Source: Imbricaverruca yamaguchii
Taxonomy: Eukaryota; Arthropoda; Thecostraca; Neoverrucidae
Length of the DNA: 64,000 bases
Assembly (NCBI GenBank): GCA_034440575.1
Contig: JAOTOL010001656.1
Location: 388,501 to 452,500 of the forward strand
Direction: 5' to 3'
Positions 10,348 to 21,634 of this stretch are shown here, piece after piece; the first letter of the stretch is position 1; each line of letters starts with the position of its first letter. A program made the position numbers and the translations under genes. The notes under the pieces are model-generated. The model ran no database searches. It was not told the DNA's origin and saw only the letters and a program-made list of their open reading frames with translations.

Positions 10348-11254
10348 AGACGCGGAACCAAAAGCGTTTCAGTCGAGAGCCCACACGCTTGGCGGCCGTA
10401 ACAGCCACTGCACGTGGAGGGCATGTATTGTTAAATAAATAAATAATAGCTTGTCAGATTCCGTGTTTCTCCCCGAGTTTGAAAACACGGTGTATCGCTG
10501 TTCTCGTACTCTCATTGTCACCTATGACTATTTTTTAGTCATTGTCGCCGACCAATCCCCCCCCCTCGTCGGCCTCGATCCATCGGATGTAGACAGCCTC
10601 GCGCGCCGTCATTTCGGCCAACCTCAGCTAAGACCGTCCCACAAAAACCACTGCGTTGCGTGTCACGAGACCTCGACCTTGGGACGGCTGCAACCGGCTG
10701 TTTGATGGTTGCAATGGTTGCGATTTTTCCCCATATGAACTCTAACACATCCAAAAATATTCAATTGCACTTATCGGATCGCTTCAATTGCAGCAAAACA
10801 GGCAAAGCTACGGAGAAAAAGTGAACCAAACATGACTAAGAATGACGACATGGCCCAGTGACCAGGCGTGATTTGGTCATTTTAAGCCAAAGCATCCGTC
10901 AAGGATGCATATTTAGTTTGTCCAACAGCGATGTCGTGTGGCACACCGTCGCTGCCATGGCATTGCACTGCATACCTTCTGCTGAGTAAATGCCCTCTTC
11001 AAATGCACCTGACCGATGCAGATAATGAAGTGATTTCGGATGCGATGTTTCACAAGCTTGCGTTGCAAAAGGCAGATAAAAAGGGTGCAATCTTTCCATC
11101 TGACTGTATTCTGGAATCCGGAATACTAATTACTAATGCACCACGATTCCTTGTATGGTGGCCGGCACGGTTGGCAAATGTCGGCTGTGGTGAGAGATGC
11201 ATGGTAATGTTCTCGCACGCGATAATCTTGCCACAAACACCCTCCGAACACAAA
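10348..11254. other. Unassigned DNA
   Basis: Includes a short AAATAAATAAATAA run near 10433. Open frames up to 128 codons (10931-11317) show no recognisable domain, and the frame runs into the adjacent transposon end. No gene is called. Confidence 0.4.
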
Positions 11255-11258
11255 TTAA

Positions 11259-12458
11259 CCCTCAGCAGTGTCGAGGGGAGAAATTCTTCACCCTCTCCTC
11301 ACGTTTTTCCGGGATAACCACCAAACCTGCAGAGCGATGGCGTCACAAATACACAAATTTGAAAATACACAAATAGTTTGAATCACCTTAGGTCAGCTTA
11401 TGAGGTCAGGTCAAGGCGAACCTGATTATTCATGCTGAGAATTTTAACAACAACCATAGAGCAAAGCTCGAATTATATGCCATATAACGCATTGTCCATT
11501 TTAGATAGGTCAATAGCATCACGTGCTGATATCACTTGAGGTGACATGTCGCGTACGTGTATTGTAATGTCTCTATCCTCTGAAGGTCAACCTGGGTCTA
11601 TGTCCCAGGCGACTCGAGCTGACATGATTTTATCCTACTGTTGCATACAATTGACTCCCAGGACAGCTTTTAACGCTGCATTCGAATGAATGACTTTCGT
11701 CCCAGACGACCTATATCGAATATGATATAGGTCACCCTAGGTCAATGTCCAAGATTACCTGATGTGATCCAGTTTGATCTCTTTGTAATAAATTGCTTTT
11801 TAGGGTAGTCCTCGCTGTTGAATTCAAATCCGCCGATCCTTTTTAGCCTAGACGTGCGCAAATTATGCAAATTGAGAAGGTGTGAAAAGCTTATTCCTGA
11901 AAGTGGGTAACCTTGCCCGGTCAACTATTACTAGATGCCCTTCATCAAGGTATTGAGTACCATGTGATGCAGTGCATTTTTCAAAGCCCGTCTGCTTTGT
12001 GTAATCGACATATCGTTCTCAGTTTGGGAGCTGTACTGCATTACGCTCGAACACGACCATGTCTGGTTACAGTGTTCCTTGCCATGCCCCTTACGAGTGA
12101 TCTTGATCTTGAATTAAAAGTTTTGATAATAGCGTGGAGCTTGTCGGAAGCTCAGCGAGCTGTTTATATCAACGGTTACCGAAAATGTCACTTGGTTCGG
12201 GCTATGAGTGTAAACCCAGCAATATAGAGATGTAAGTCGGTGACACGCCGACTTCGCTCTCTTTGACCCGACATGGAGGATTAACGATAATGAGTACACA
12301 GGGTGTTTGTACTACTGAGCAGTTGGAGGACGGAGCGTCGGCGAAAACTACCGCGCTACTCTACCTAGTCTAGAACAGAAGTTGGATGGTGGGGGGGGGG
12401 GACAAAATTGCCCCTCTTTTCTCACGACAGGAGGAAGATATCGACGGAGGAACGGCAG
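11259..12458. mobile_element. Probable piggyBac-like element, third copy
   Basis: The left flank TTAA (11255-11258) is followed by GAGGGG...CCCTCTCC and GTTTTTCCGGGATAACC, matching the left end of the copy at 27150 (hairpin, then GGTTTTTCG...GATAACTCC). On the right, an 11-base G run, CCCCTCTTTTC and then TTAA (12459-12462) mirror a terminal hairpin. The interior holds seven AGGTCA hexamers, including a direct repeat with four-base spacing at 11729-11744. Length is about 1.2 kb and there is no coding frame. The two termini match each other only weakly, so the right boundary is less certain than the left. Confidence 0.5.
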
Positions 12459-12462
12459 TTAA

Positions 12463-13238
12463 CTAGTCCAGATCAATTTGTGAGAATATTGTGGTAAAAA
12501 CAGGTGCACACAAAAATTAAAAGAGTACGTCCGAATCTCAGCTAAGTCGTTAAGAGCGCGAAGTGTTGCAATACAAGCCGTTCTTTCGACTTAAAAAGCT
12601 TGACGGTTGGGCCGAGCCTCTCAGATAAACTTTCCTACTATTTCGACGGTAGTAGGCCTCGCTGAGGTTTCTCCCCGCTCGTCACATGCAGTGATTGGAA
12701 GGAGAAAGTTCCACTTAGTTCGACTGTGGTTCCTTGCTGTGGGCAAGCCCGTCACTTGCAGGACAGATGGGCGGGGTACCGCTCTTCTCCACAAGGACTC
12801 TTCGAGCCGCTCAGAACATCAGCCGCCGATGTTCTGCAAGTTAGGCTAACTTGCAGAAACGAGTGCGGCTGCGTGATGTACGTGGTTGTCTTTGACCACA
12901 TCACTTCCAGATCCAGCTGGCATTCCAGGCAACGTCCCATCCTCTCGAAATTCTCCCATGGCTGGACTGAGGTTGCTGTATATAAATCTGACGTCATAGC
13001 ACTGTTATATTTCCCTGAGAGATGCACTGCATGGTCGAAGGTAGGCAGTCTGTACAACGCACACGGTTCAGGCTTAACACAGCTCGAACATCACGCACCT
13101 TCCACAAGTATTGGCACCATTTCAACGACACACAACTTCAACAATATTGCTAAGCTAGTTTACGGAACATTTGAGACCCAATGGGCACCATTAGATCGGC
13201 GGTGGGACGAATCAACACTATACTATCCATGTCGAGCA
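12463..13238. other. Unassigned DNA
   Basis: Nothing was recognised. Frames at 12607-12849 and 12726-13364 lack motifs, and the second reads through the adjacent SINE. CTTGCAG occurs twice in the imperfect pair at 12757 and 12834. Confidence 0.35.
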
Positions 13239-13250
13239 TTGCCGCTTCAG

Positions 13251-13439
13251 GGGGCGGGGATGGCCAAGTGGTTAAGGTGTCGGGCTATGGGTACCAAAGG
13301 TTCCGGGTTCGACTCTAGCGCCACTCAGGACATTTCCCAGTCCCGCGGCCCACCGGCGAAATAGTGTGGGCGGCGCCATTAGCCGTGAATGTGCATTAAG
13401 TGTGTCGTGAACCAACCAATAAACAAATAAACAAACAAG
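13251..13439 (+). mobile_element. tRNA-derived SINE, full-length copy
   Basis: The body is flanked by perfect 12-bp target duplications TTGCCGCTTCAG (13239-13250 and 13440-13451). The head keeps Pol III boxes: A box TGGCCAAGTGG and B box GGTTCGACTC. A tRNA-unrelated middle follows (CCACCGGCGAAA, GGCGGCGCCATTAGCCG), and the tail is GAACCAACCAATAAACAA plus ATAAACAAACAA. Two other copies lie at 46713-46844 and, reversed, at 31021-31135. The tail does not resemble the CR1-like LINE tail here, so another LINE probably mobilised it. Confidence 0.88.
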
Positions 13440-13451
13440 TTGCCGCTTCAG

Positions 13452-14539
13452 AAAGGAGACGGCACATCAGCACTCTTGTGGTGTCATCACCCGCGCCTTA
13501 CACACTCAGTAGCGAGAAGATGATTCCATTTCGAAAGCATGGACTGAAATGATTAGCTTTTCCATCTGACAGCGACAAGTCGGAAAACAGTCTGAGGAAA
13601 CCTGTTTATCTCCAGAGAAGTAAACCACATCACTAGTACAATATTTTTCCTTAATTCATTCTATGGTACCTCGTCATCAATTATTGATTGAAATTGTATG
13701 GTTTCCCCAATTATTAATGCAAGCAATGACGCAGGGATATGCATGGGATAAATGGTCATGAAATAATCAGTAAACTACCAAGAGCATCAAGGTATTAAAT
13801 GAGCCAGAGATTGAATCATTTAATTACAGTGATAGCAGCATTCCATTACGCTGTTGGTGCTACACAAACGCATACAGAATAGTAGTTAGGATGGCCTCAC
13901 GGGTAGGTAGGGAAGACATTGAGTTGGAGAACTTAGTCTCTTCGGTCAGATCCTCACATCCTGTCTCGATCGGGAGATCATTATATACTTCCATCTAATC
14001 TCCAAACTAAGCATCGCACGAAAACGAAAAAGACTTCAATGAAAAGCCCTCGACGAGGATGGCAAGAAACCACCCGAAAATTTAATCACCTCAAAGGTGA
14101 CATCACTAAGGGAGATTATGTGGTAAAAAATAACTTCATGTGCTTGGCTCTGGGCAGTTTTCAGAAGCAAAATATTTTTGGAGTCGGGAAAGGAAGGCGA
14201 AATCGATCATAGCCACAAAATGCATATCCACCCGAAAATTAAACGTTTATTTTTTTAATCAAATTTGGTTATTTTTATTTTTTCCTTTCAATTCTTTATG
14301 GACTAAGCGCACCGAGAACCGTTGCTTTAAGTAAACGCAGCCTGATAACAAGTGTTCACTTTTGCTACAATCTTCGATCTCAGCCCTAATGGGCAAATAG
14401 GCAAAAATAAGTTTTGAAAAACGCAAAGAAATCAATAACTCCTGTGGTAAGTTTGTTCCGTACCTAAAGGTAAGTAAACGCTGAACATTTCATTCGAATA
14501 TCTCCATCCGCTAAAGCTTGACGACTGGTTGATTGAACT
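13452..14539. other. Unassigned AT-rich DNA
   Basis: No gene or known repeat was recognised. The far end of the element fragment ending at 14730 may lie here but was not found. Confidence 0.35.
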
Positions 14540-14730
14540 TTTTCGAGGCGACCTCATTTGGCCTTGACTAACTAAGTGATCGTATGCGGCCTGACCTCAA
14601 AATACACACGCAACTTGTCATATTGATGTAGAAAAAGTGTGCAAAATTTCGGCACACTACCACGCACCGTTTTTCATTATCCGCCGAAAAACTTAGAGGG
14701 GTGAAACAGATCCCACGAGACTGCGCAGGT
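14540..14730 (-). mobile_element. piggyBac-like element end, reversed
   Basis: Next to TTAA at 14731-14734 (AGACTGCGCAGG|TTAA), the reverse complement reads CCTGCGCAG...CACCCCTCTAAGTTTTTCGG...GATAA, the same layout as the left ends at 11259 and 27150. TTTCGAGGCGACCTCATTTGG resembles 28290-28320 of the intact copy. The other end was not located. Confidence 0.42.
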
Positions 14731-15105
14731 TAAGGAAGAACAGTTCCTCGTACCAGACAGGTTTCAATAAGAAAGGAGAACGTGGACTACCCGAGTGAGT
14801 CCGCGGGGACATCGTTCCATACGCCACAATCAGTGAAACTCCGGGGAGGATCCATGGGCAGCAAGCATTACCAAAACGTAGGGAATCAGTCACATCAATA
14901 GAGCTGTTTCTTGCTGCAATATTATCATGATATAAGCACAGGCTTACCGTAGGCTTCTATTAATCTACCAACGTTTCATTTAACCTCGTAATGTGTGTTA
15001 GCCGGAAGCTGACTAATCGCACTAGTCTCATTCTGAAAAATTGTGAACCCTAGAATGAGATTCTTCACACCAGAAGCCCATAATACGTACTGTTTTTGCT
15101 GAATA

Positions 15106-15407
15106 AGGGGACGAAACTAAATCAGTGGAGATGGAGGACGTCATTTATCATCACGATTCTATTTTTTATTATTATTTTTTTAAAATAAATTTAATCCGAG
15201 TTGTTGTTGGGGTGGCTTGAGGAACCAGGGTTCTATTGCTAAGCAGAGCTTGTTGCGTGAACCCTGGCCCCACCACCCGATCCATGAACTCCAGTTCAAC
15301 GGCAGAATTTAGACCGAAAGTTTAACGTAAATTTATTAAATTAAATTTTTTTTTAATCGTGATGATAAATGACGTCCTCCATATCCAGTGATTTAGTTTC
15401 GTCCCCT
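15106..15407. mobile_element. 302-bp MITE with 53-bp inverted repeats
   Basis: Terminal inverted repeats at 15106-15158 and 15355-15407 match at 51 of 53 positions and begin AGGGGACGAAACTAAATCA. TA flanks both ends (15104-15105 and 15408-15409), the target duplication of Tc1/mariner-type transposases. The interior is AT-rich at both sides, with a central GC-rich stem (GAACCAGGGTTC, GAACCCTGGCCCC). There is no coding capacity. The high arm identity suggests a young insertion. Confidence 0.88.
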
Positions 15408-15409
15408 TA

Positions 15410-15828
15410 TTCTATTCTATCACATTCAAACTAAATAAATGCAGAATTTTAATTACGAAGTGCTTTCCAGCGTAGTGCGAAGGCTGTAGTTAGGTGACCT
15501 ACCACTGTCTGAGCATATAATGCAGCTTAATTAATAATTCCATGAACATGACTTCGTTGTCACTACTAAACCAATGTAAAACTATGTTGAAGCCCATTCA
15601 CACACCACAATCGACGAACAAAAAACATAATAAAGGCCATTCATACAAACTGTTGACCTCTCCTGTTTTTCGAGGAGCCGCAAAAACGCCTTCCACCGGT
15701 TTACACCCCTATCTGGGTGTGCTGAAACGTATGCGCTTCTGACGGGGCAGGCACTCTTTGGAAGAAAGCGGAGGAATTCATTTCAAGTGCCAACAAAAAC
15801 TGTATTTGTGCTTGGACACACGAAGAGA
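15410..15828. other. Unassigned DNA
   Basis: No feature was recognised. Confidence 0.35.
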
Positions 15829-15990
15829 TGTCCGGAACGTTTTGCCTTTTCGGGACATTACCCGACCATGGTCGGCTTCGGAACGTTTTGCCTTTTCGGG
15901 ACATTACCCGACCACGTTCGGCTTCGGAACGTTTTGCCTTTCCCGGGATATTACCCGACCATGGTCGGGACATTACCCGACCATGGTCGG
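15829..15990. repeat. Minisatellite, 46-bp unit, about 3.5 copies
   Basis: Units contain AACGTTTTGCCTTTTCGGGA, then CATTACCCGACCATGGTCGG and CTTCGG. The palindromic CCGACCATGGTCGG sits in each unit. The last unit is shortened. Confidence 0.88.
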
Positions 15991-16417
15991 CTTCCGGATG
16001 CCGCGCCACGTCTCTGGCCGACTGGCTGGCGGCTTATGTTGCCTATTTTGCCTTTCTGAGAATCATGTTCAAACTTTTGTCCTTTCATGAATGTATTCAT
16101 ATTTTCCACAAAAAACATGTGGAAACAGCACGCACGACTTCCAGCTCCATGCGTTGCCTAGAATTGACTTTTCATATCTGGGAATCAACAGGCAATGTGA
16201 CGCCAAACTCGCACAGCTCGCACCAAACATAATGCACACTGGCCTGTGAAAAGCTGGTAAATGACTTAAGAGCTCTAATAGTACATATTTATAGACTGAT
16301 TCAAATTTAGGACGAAAAAAAAAACTATGGCTTGACAATTTTTGTCAGAGCAGAGTTTGTCTCAGATCAATCCATGTCGGTGACGTCATTTTGTCTTGAG
16401 ATGGCCACCATGCGCCT
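15991..16417. other. Unassigned DNA
   Basis: No feature was recognised. Confidence 0.35.
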
Positions 16418-16755
16418 GTCGCCTCACTGGGTTGGCATGGTCTGAAAACTGAGCAAATCAACCTGAAAAACCAGCCACCCCACTGATGTGACATGGTCTG
16501 AAAACTGAGCAAATCAACCTGAAAAACACCACCTCACTGAGTTCGTATGGTCTGAAAAGGGGCCAAACAACCCCAAAAACCCCCCCCCCCCCATTGTAAA
16601 AAGGTTAAAAAAAAAAAAAAAAAAACAAAAACCATGCCACCTCACTGAGTTGGCATGGTCTGAAAACTGAGCAAGTCAACCTGAAAAAAAAACCAGCCAC
16701 CTCACTGATGTGACATGGTCTGAAGAGGGAGCAAATTAAACTGAAAAGACTGACA
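16418..16755. repeat. Repeat of about 56 bp with homopolymers
   Basis: About six units share CATGGTCTGAAAACTGAGCA, CAACCTGAAAAA and CCACCTCACTGA. C14 and A19 tracts interrupt the middle units (around 16578-16625), making unit length uneven. Confidence 0.85.
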
Positions 16756-17318
16756 CAGGGAACTATTTTCAAGCAAAGCAAAAACTCGTCAAGCATGCGT
16801 CCAGAAATGTTACTGTAGTTGCATGACAGCACTAAGCGATGTTTTCTGCTGAAACATGTTTCTGCAAACATGTACATACCATTAGTCGTGTCACTGCACT
16901 AGATCGCACCAGCTTCGCGCTGTTTGCTGGTTGGCTGGTTATTTGGAAAAATAGCCTTGGGTATGAATACCATCCATCACAGCGAACGGCGAGGGTTAAG
17001 TCTATCTTTGCAAAATAACACTAAATGTTATGCCCTTTGGCGGTTGCTACCAATAGTCCCATGATTGTAATAATAAGCACTTGCCGAAATCGGCACCTAA
17101 ACACTCACATGACTCAGATGCTGTACTTTTGGTTTAAATAGACTCAAATTATGGCCCACAATTGAAAACATCAGTTATCACCCACATTCGAATGGGTGCA
17201 TCGTCATTAATGTCTTCTATTGCAGTACCTGTACATCAGAGTAATCTACCAAGCATAACAGACATCACACGACACTCGGAAGCGCGCCAATGTTCATCTC
17301 CGTGCTGACCAAACTGCG
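16756..17318. other. Unassigned DNA
   Basis: No feature was recognised. TTGCTGGTTGGCTGGTTATT near 16924 faintly recalls the reversed SINE tail, but no SINE body is present. Confidence 0.35.
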
Positions 17319-17728
17319 GGTACACAGACTGCCACTATCGACGTACACAGACGTACACAGACTGCCACTATCGACGTACACAGACGTACACAGACTGCCA
17401 CTATCGACGTACACAGACGTACACAGACTGCCACTATCGACGTACACAGACTTACACAGACTGCCACTATCGACGTACACAGACATACACAGACTGCCAC
17501 TATCGAAGTACACAGACGTACACAGACTGCCACTATCGACGTGTACAGACGTACACAGACTGCCACTATGGACGTACACAGACGTACACAGACTGCCACT
17601 ACCGACGTACACAGACGTACACAGACTGCCACTATCGACGTACACAGACGTACACAGACTGCCACTATCGACGTACACAGACGTACACAGACGTACACAG
17701 ACGTACACAGACTGCCACTATCGACGCG
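17319..17728. repeat. Minisatellite, 33-bp unit, about 12 copies
   Basis: Units read CGTACACAGACTGCCACTAT then CGACGTACACAGA. The inner CGTACACAGA decamer is itself tandem, with four consecutive copies near 17670-17710. That suggests the 33-mer grew from a decamer. Confidence 0.95.
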
Positions 17729-17749
17729 ACCAACGGACGTACGCTCTCA

Positions 17750-18068
17750 ATAAGTCGACTCTGTTGGGTGGACAGCTGTCGGTGGGGTGGTGGTGGCAAT
17801 AGCGCTGCTTGGTGGAAGGTTGACGATAGAGTGCCGGTGGTAATAACGCTGCTGAGTGGACAGCTGACGATAGGGTGGCGGTAGTAATAACGCTGCTTGG
17901 TGGAAGCTTGACGGTGGTGTGGTGGTAGCAATAACGCTGCTGGGTGGCCGGCTGGCGGTGGGATAGTGATAGTAGTCACGCTGCTGGGTGGACAACTAGT
18001 GGTAAGGTTGCGGTAGTAATAACGCTGCTGGGTGACCAGCTGGTGGTGAGGTGGTGGTAGTAATAACG
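17750..18068. repeat. Degenerate repeat of about 44 bp, 7 copies
   Basis: ATAACGCTGCTGGGTGGACA, GCTGACGGT and GGTGGCGGTAGTA recur with about 15-25% divergence. It directly follows the 33-bp array without shared sequence. Confidence 0.8.
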
Positions 18069-19040
18069 ACACACCAAACACTGATTGCAGGGGTCGGAAA
18101 CCTAAACTACCGATGTTTTCCATGTACGTTTCTAAATTTTTCCTCTTACTCAGCCAAAAATTTCGAAGGATTGCTTATTGAGCTTGTTGTCACCAAAGGA
18201 ATGTTGATCGGAGTGTTCCACATTTTGCGGTGCGTGTCTACCGAGAACAGGCTTGGAGACGCTCGGGCTCGAAGTCAAGACTCGACATCGCCCCCCCCCC
18301 TCCCCCAGAGGGAAGGTGAGGTCTTCTGACCATTTAGGAGTGAGGTGGTAGTCGCTGTTTATAAACAAACAAACATTAGGACATACTGACATGCTGTTCA
18401 CGAATCTTCATGCTTCACACAAGGAACTCCCGTTTCATGCTAACTATCGTATTGTACAATTTAGGATTGCAGTCCGGCTGGTGCGATCGTTACAACGCAT
18501 TAAATGAACTCAGCCATCGCATGCAAACTAGTATCGCTTTTTGCACAAAATCACACCGAATGATGTAATCACGAATGCTTTATCTACATCGTGTAATTTT
18601 AGTCCTGTCCCAGGATCAATTATGTGGAACCTGGGAGGCGTTGAAATCCATCAGTATATGCCTGCCGACCAAGGTATCAGAAAATAGATTTGTTTAGATA
18701 ATTAACCAAAATGATCTCTTCCAGCTGCCGTACTTACCTTGTCAATCATATTTGAAATGGCATAATTAATATGCCATGACGAAACACCGATAGCATCCAG
18801 AAACTGGTTGCATGCACCTTCGCTGTCCTACTTCACGAATACGATTCGCAATATTAGAAAGAGCATATCAGAAGGGGTTCCCTTCCGGAGGTGACCTCCT
18901 GTGACATCTGTCGGTGGCACCGCGACCCTTCAGGCTTCACCAGTGATGGGGTGGCACAAAGTCGCCGCAGCTGAGCTGCAGCCTATCTCCCAGCCGGTGA
19001 GGAGTATCTGGAGTTTACCTCTGGCTGCCGGCGGCCGGTG
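18069..19040. other. Unassigned DNA
   Basis: Holds a C-rich tract (18290-18308) and an AAACAAACAAACA run (18363). No gene or repeat family is assignable. Confidence 0.35.
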
Positions 19041-19241
19041 CGATGCGTCTTGATCGGGTGGTAACCAGAGGTCGGCCACCTCACGCACCACCGGCCGACG
19101 GCAGGTGCGATCTGTCTTGATCGGGTGGTAGCCAGAGGTCGGCCATCACACGCACCACCGGCCGACGGCAAGTCCGATCTGTCTTGATCGGGTGGTAACC
19201 AGAGGCCGGCCATCACACGCACCACCGGCCGACGGCAGGTC
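19041..19241. repeat. 67-bp tandem repeat, three copies
   Basis: Units begin at 19041, 19108 and 19175, with GTCTTGATCGGGTGGTAACC and CACGCACCACCGGCCGACGG. The spacing is exactly 67. Confidence 0.9.
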
Positions 19242-19350
19242 GCCACGCCGTGACACGCCTCGGGCATTAGTCCGCCACGCTGCCGCTCCCTGCGGCATCC
19301 GCTGGCCAAACAGCCGCCAGCGCGTGCGGCGCGAGACGATCACGGCGTGG

Positions 19351-19635
19351 ACTCGTGATGGATCTTCCGACTGGGGATCTGAACTCGTGGTGGGTCTTCC
19401 GATCGGGGATCTGGACTCGTGATGGATTTTCGGATTTGGGATCTGGACTCGTGATGGATCTTCCGATTGGGGATCTAGACTCGTGGTGGATCTTCCGATT
19501 GAGATCTAGATTCGTAGTGGATCTTTCGATTGGGGATCTAGACTCGTGGTGGATTTTCCGATCGGGGATCTGGACTCGTGGTGGATCTGCCGACTGGGGA
19601 CCTGGACTTGTGGTGGATCTACCGATCGGGGATCC
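19351..19635. repeat. Minisatellite, 32-bp unit, about 9 copies
   Basis: Units contain GTGGTGGATCTTCCGATTGG, then GGATCTGGACTC. Starts at 19355, 19387 and 19419 fix the period at 32; later units vary by one or a few bases. Confidence 0.92.
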
Positions 19636-19830
19636 AATGTTGACGCGCACGAAGAGTGTGCCAAACGGCATTTGCAGGGGTTGGCTCAAATGCTTTCCAC
19701 AGCGACACAAAAGCGAAAAGGGACATGTGGAATTGTACGTCAACAGAGTAAAAAAACAACTCCCGTTATCATTATCTCAAAGTGAATAGCCAACCCTAGC
19801 CTGACAATCAAAGACAACCGAAGTTCGAAG

Positions 19831-19867
19831 GATAACACTTAGGAACTGAAGGTTCCTAAGTGTTATC
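19831..19867. repeat. Perfect 16-bp inverted repeat (hairpin)
   Basis: GATAACACTTAGGAAC (19831-19846) and GTTCCTAAGTGTTATC (19852-19867) are exact reverse complements around a 5-base loop. There is no T tract after it and no gene before it, so a terminator role is unsupported. Confidence 0.9.
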
Positions 19868-20444
19868 ATTCGAATACACCAGATCTCAGATTGCACCAGA
19901 CAATGAGACGGCTAATGCTTACTTCTGTTGGACATTGTATCAAGCGTTGGTGGTAGGCATTTAAACATGAAGCATAGTCAAATTAATAGACAATAAAAAA
20001 TAAATACCAGTTGGTCGTCAGCAACCATACATTGACATTTTCCCTCAAGCAGCCTTCACAATGCTGGGGTGTGTGTGTGGCCGAGCTGCTAAATGGAATG
20101 ACCTGCTCTCGGACGATACGGAGTCGTGGGTCCAGATCCGCACGTGTAGGAAACTATTCTTGGAAGAACACGCCAACAGGGAGCTACCTCACATGGCTTA
20201 GCTTGGGAGGTATTACTTTGGTGACAAAATGCTGACGAAGTAATTGCAGTTTCTGCTGGGTGAACTGCATTCTTTTTGGCTAGCACACCATTGATTCCCT
20301 CGTACTGATCTAAATACTTAACATATCAAACAGCTTGATCTGCGTCTGCTGATAGCTTTGATCTGAATCCCATCGGCCACTGCTGATTTTTCCAATTGGT
20401 TCACATCCATTTTAAATTCCAAGGACCTATGTGGAATCGCCAGA

Positions 20445-20482
20445 TTAGCTGCTGTTCACCTGGTGAGGTGAACAGCAGCTAA
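20445..20482. repeat. Perfect 17-bp inverted repeat (hairpin)
   Basis: TTAGCTGCTGTTCACCT (20445-20461) and AGGTGAACAGCAGCTAA (20466-20482) are exact reverse complements around GGTG. A related TTAGCTACTGTTCACTACC lies at 20625. Its role is unknown. Confidence 0.9.
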
Positions 20483-20810
20483 GGAGGCGTCGGATTTATC
20501 GGATATTAAGGCGAGACGTATCCCGACGAGCCGACGGCGAGAGTGTCGGATGACCGGCGATCAATACAGAAGCCACACAGTGAAAAACAAACATATCTTC
20601 CACAGTGTCCACACATAATGACAATTAGCTACTGTTCACTACCAAGCAAAAAGGGCTCGCAAATCCTACATCCGGTCTTGATCTGCGTTCACGTAACTCT
20701 GCCTACGTCGAAATATACCCCTAATTAGCACACGACTGACGCCAACCGGGCCCCATCAGCCGTACAGCCATGTTGATTTTGTACGAAACAATGCCACTTG
20801 CGGGGCCTAA
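20483..20810. other. Unassigned DNA
   Basis: No feature was recognised beyond the near-copy of the hairpin arm at 20625. Confidence 0.3.
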
Positions 20811-21634
20811 GTCGTCAGAGGACGTCACCCTTAAACAGTGCCCCTCGCAGAGTATTCATCGTCAGAGGACGTCACCCTTAAACAGTGCCCCTCGCAGAGT
20901 ATTCATCGTCAGAGGACGTCACCCTTAGACAGTGCCCCTCGCAGAGTATTCATCGTCAGAAGACGTCACCCTTAGACAGTGCCTCTCGCAGAGTATTCAT
21001 CGTCAGAGGACGTCACCCTTAGACAGTGCCCCTCGCAGAATATTCATCGTCAGAGGACGTCACCCTTAGACAGTGCCCCTCGCAGAGTATTCATCGTCAG
21101 AGGACGTCACCCTTAAACAGTGCCCCTCGCAGAGTATTCATCGTCAGAGGACGTCACCCTTAAACCGTGCCACTCGCAGAGTATTCATCGTCAGAGGACG
21201 TCACCCTTAGACAGTGCCTCTCGCAGAGTATTCATCGTCAGAGGACGTCACCCTTAGACAGTGCCCCTCGCAGAGTATTCATCGTCAGAGGACGTCACCC
21301 TTAAACAGTGCCCCTCGCAGAGTATTCATCGTCAGGGGACGTCACCCTTAGACAGTGCCCCTCGCAGAATATTCATCGTCAGAAGACGTCACCCTTAAAC
21401 AGTGCCCCTCGCAGAGTATTCATCGTCAGAAGACGTCACCCTTAAACAGTGCCACTCGCAGAATATTCATCGTCAGAGGACGTCACCCTTAAACAGTGCC
21501 ACTCGCAGAATATTCATCGTCAGAGGACGTCACCCTTAAACAGTGCCACTCGCAGAGTATTCATCGTCAGAGGACGTCACCCTTAAACAGTGCCACTCGC
21601 AGAGTATTCATCGTCAGAGGACGTCACCCTTAAA
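20811..21634. repeat. Minisatellite, 47-bp unit, about 17.5 copies
   Basis: Units read CGTCAGAGGACGTCACCCTT, AGACAGTGCCCCTCGCAGAG and TATTCAT. Variation is limited to a few positions (AAACAG/AGACAG, CCCCTC/CCACTC, GAGTATT/GAATATT). Its four-base GACGTC core is palindromic. The period is not a multiple of three, so no long frame results. Confidence 0.96.

Noticed and set aside
10931..11317. 128-codon open frame
   Set aside because: No motif, and the 3' part runs into the left end of the piggyBac-like element.
18355..18376. ATAAACAAACAAACA run as a SINE tail
   Set aside because: No tRNA-like head or flanking duplication; a simple repeat is enough to explain it.
20065..20250. tRNA-like A and B boxes (TGGCCGAGCTG, GGGTCCAGATCC), possible SINE
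   Set aside because: Stems do not pair well and no target duplication or tail was found.
20811..21634. CRISPR-like regular array
   Set aside because: The units are contiguous, with no unique spacers between repeats, and the genome is eukaryotic.
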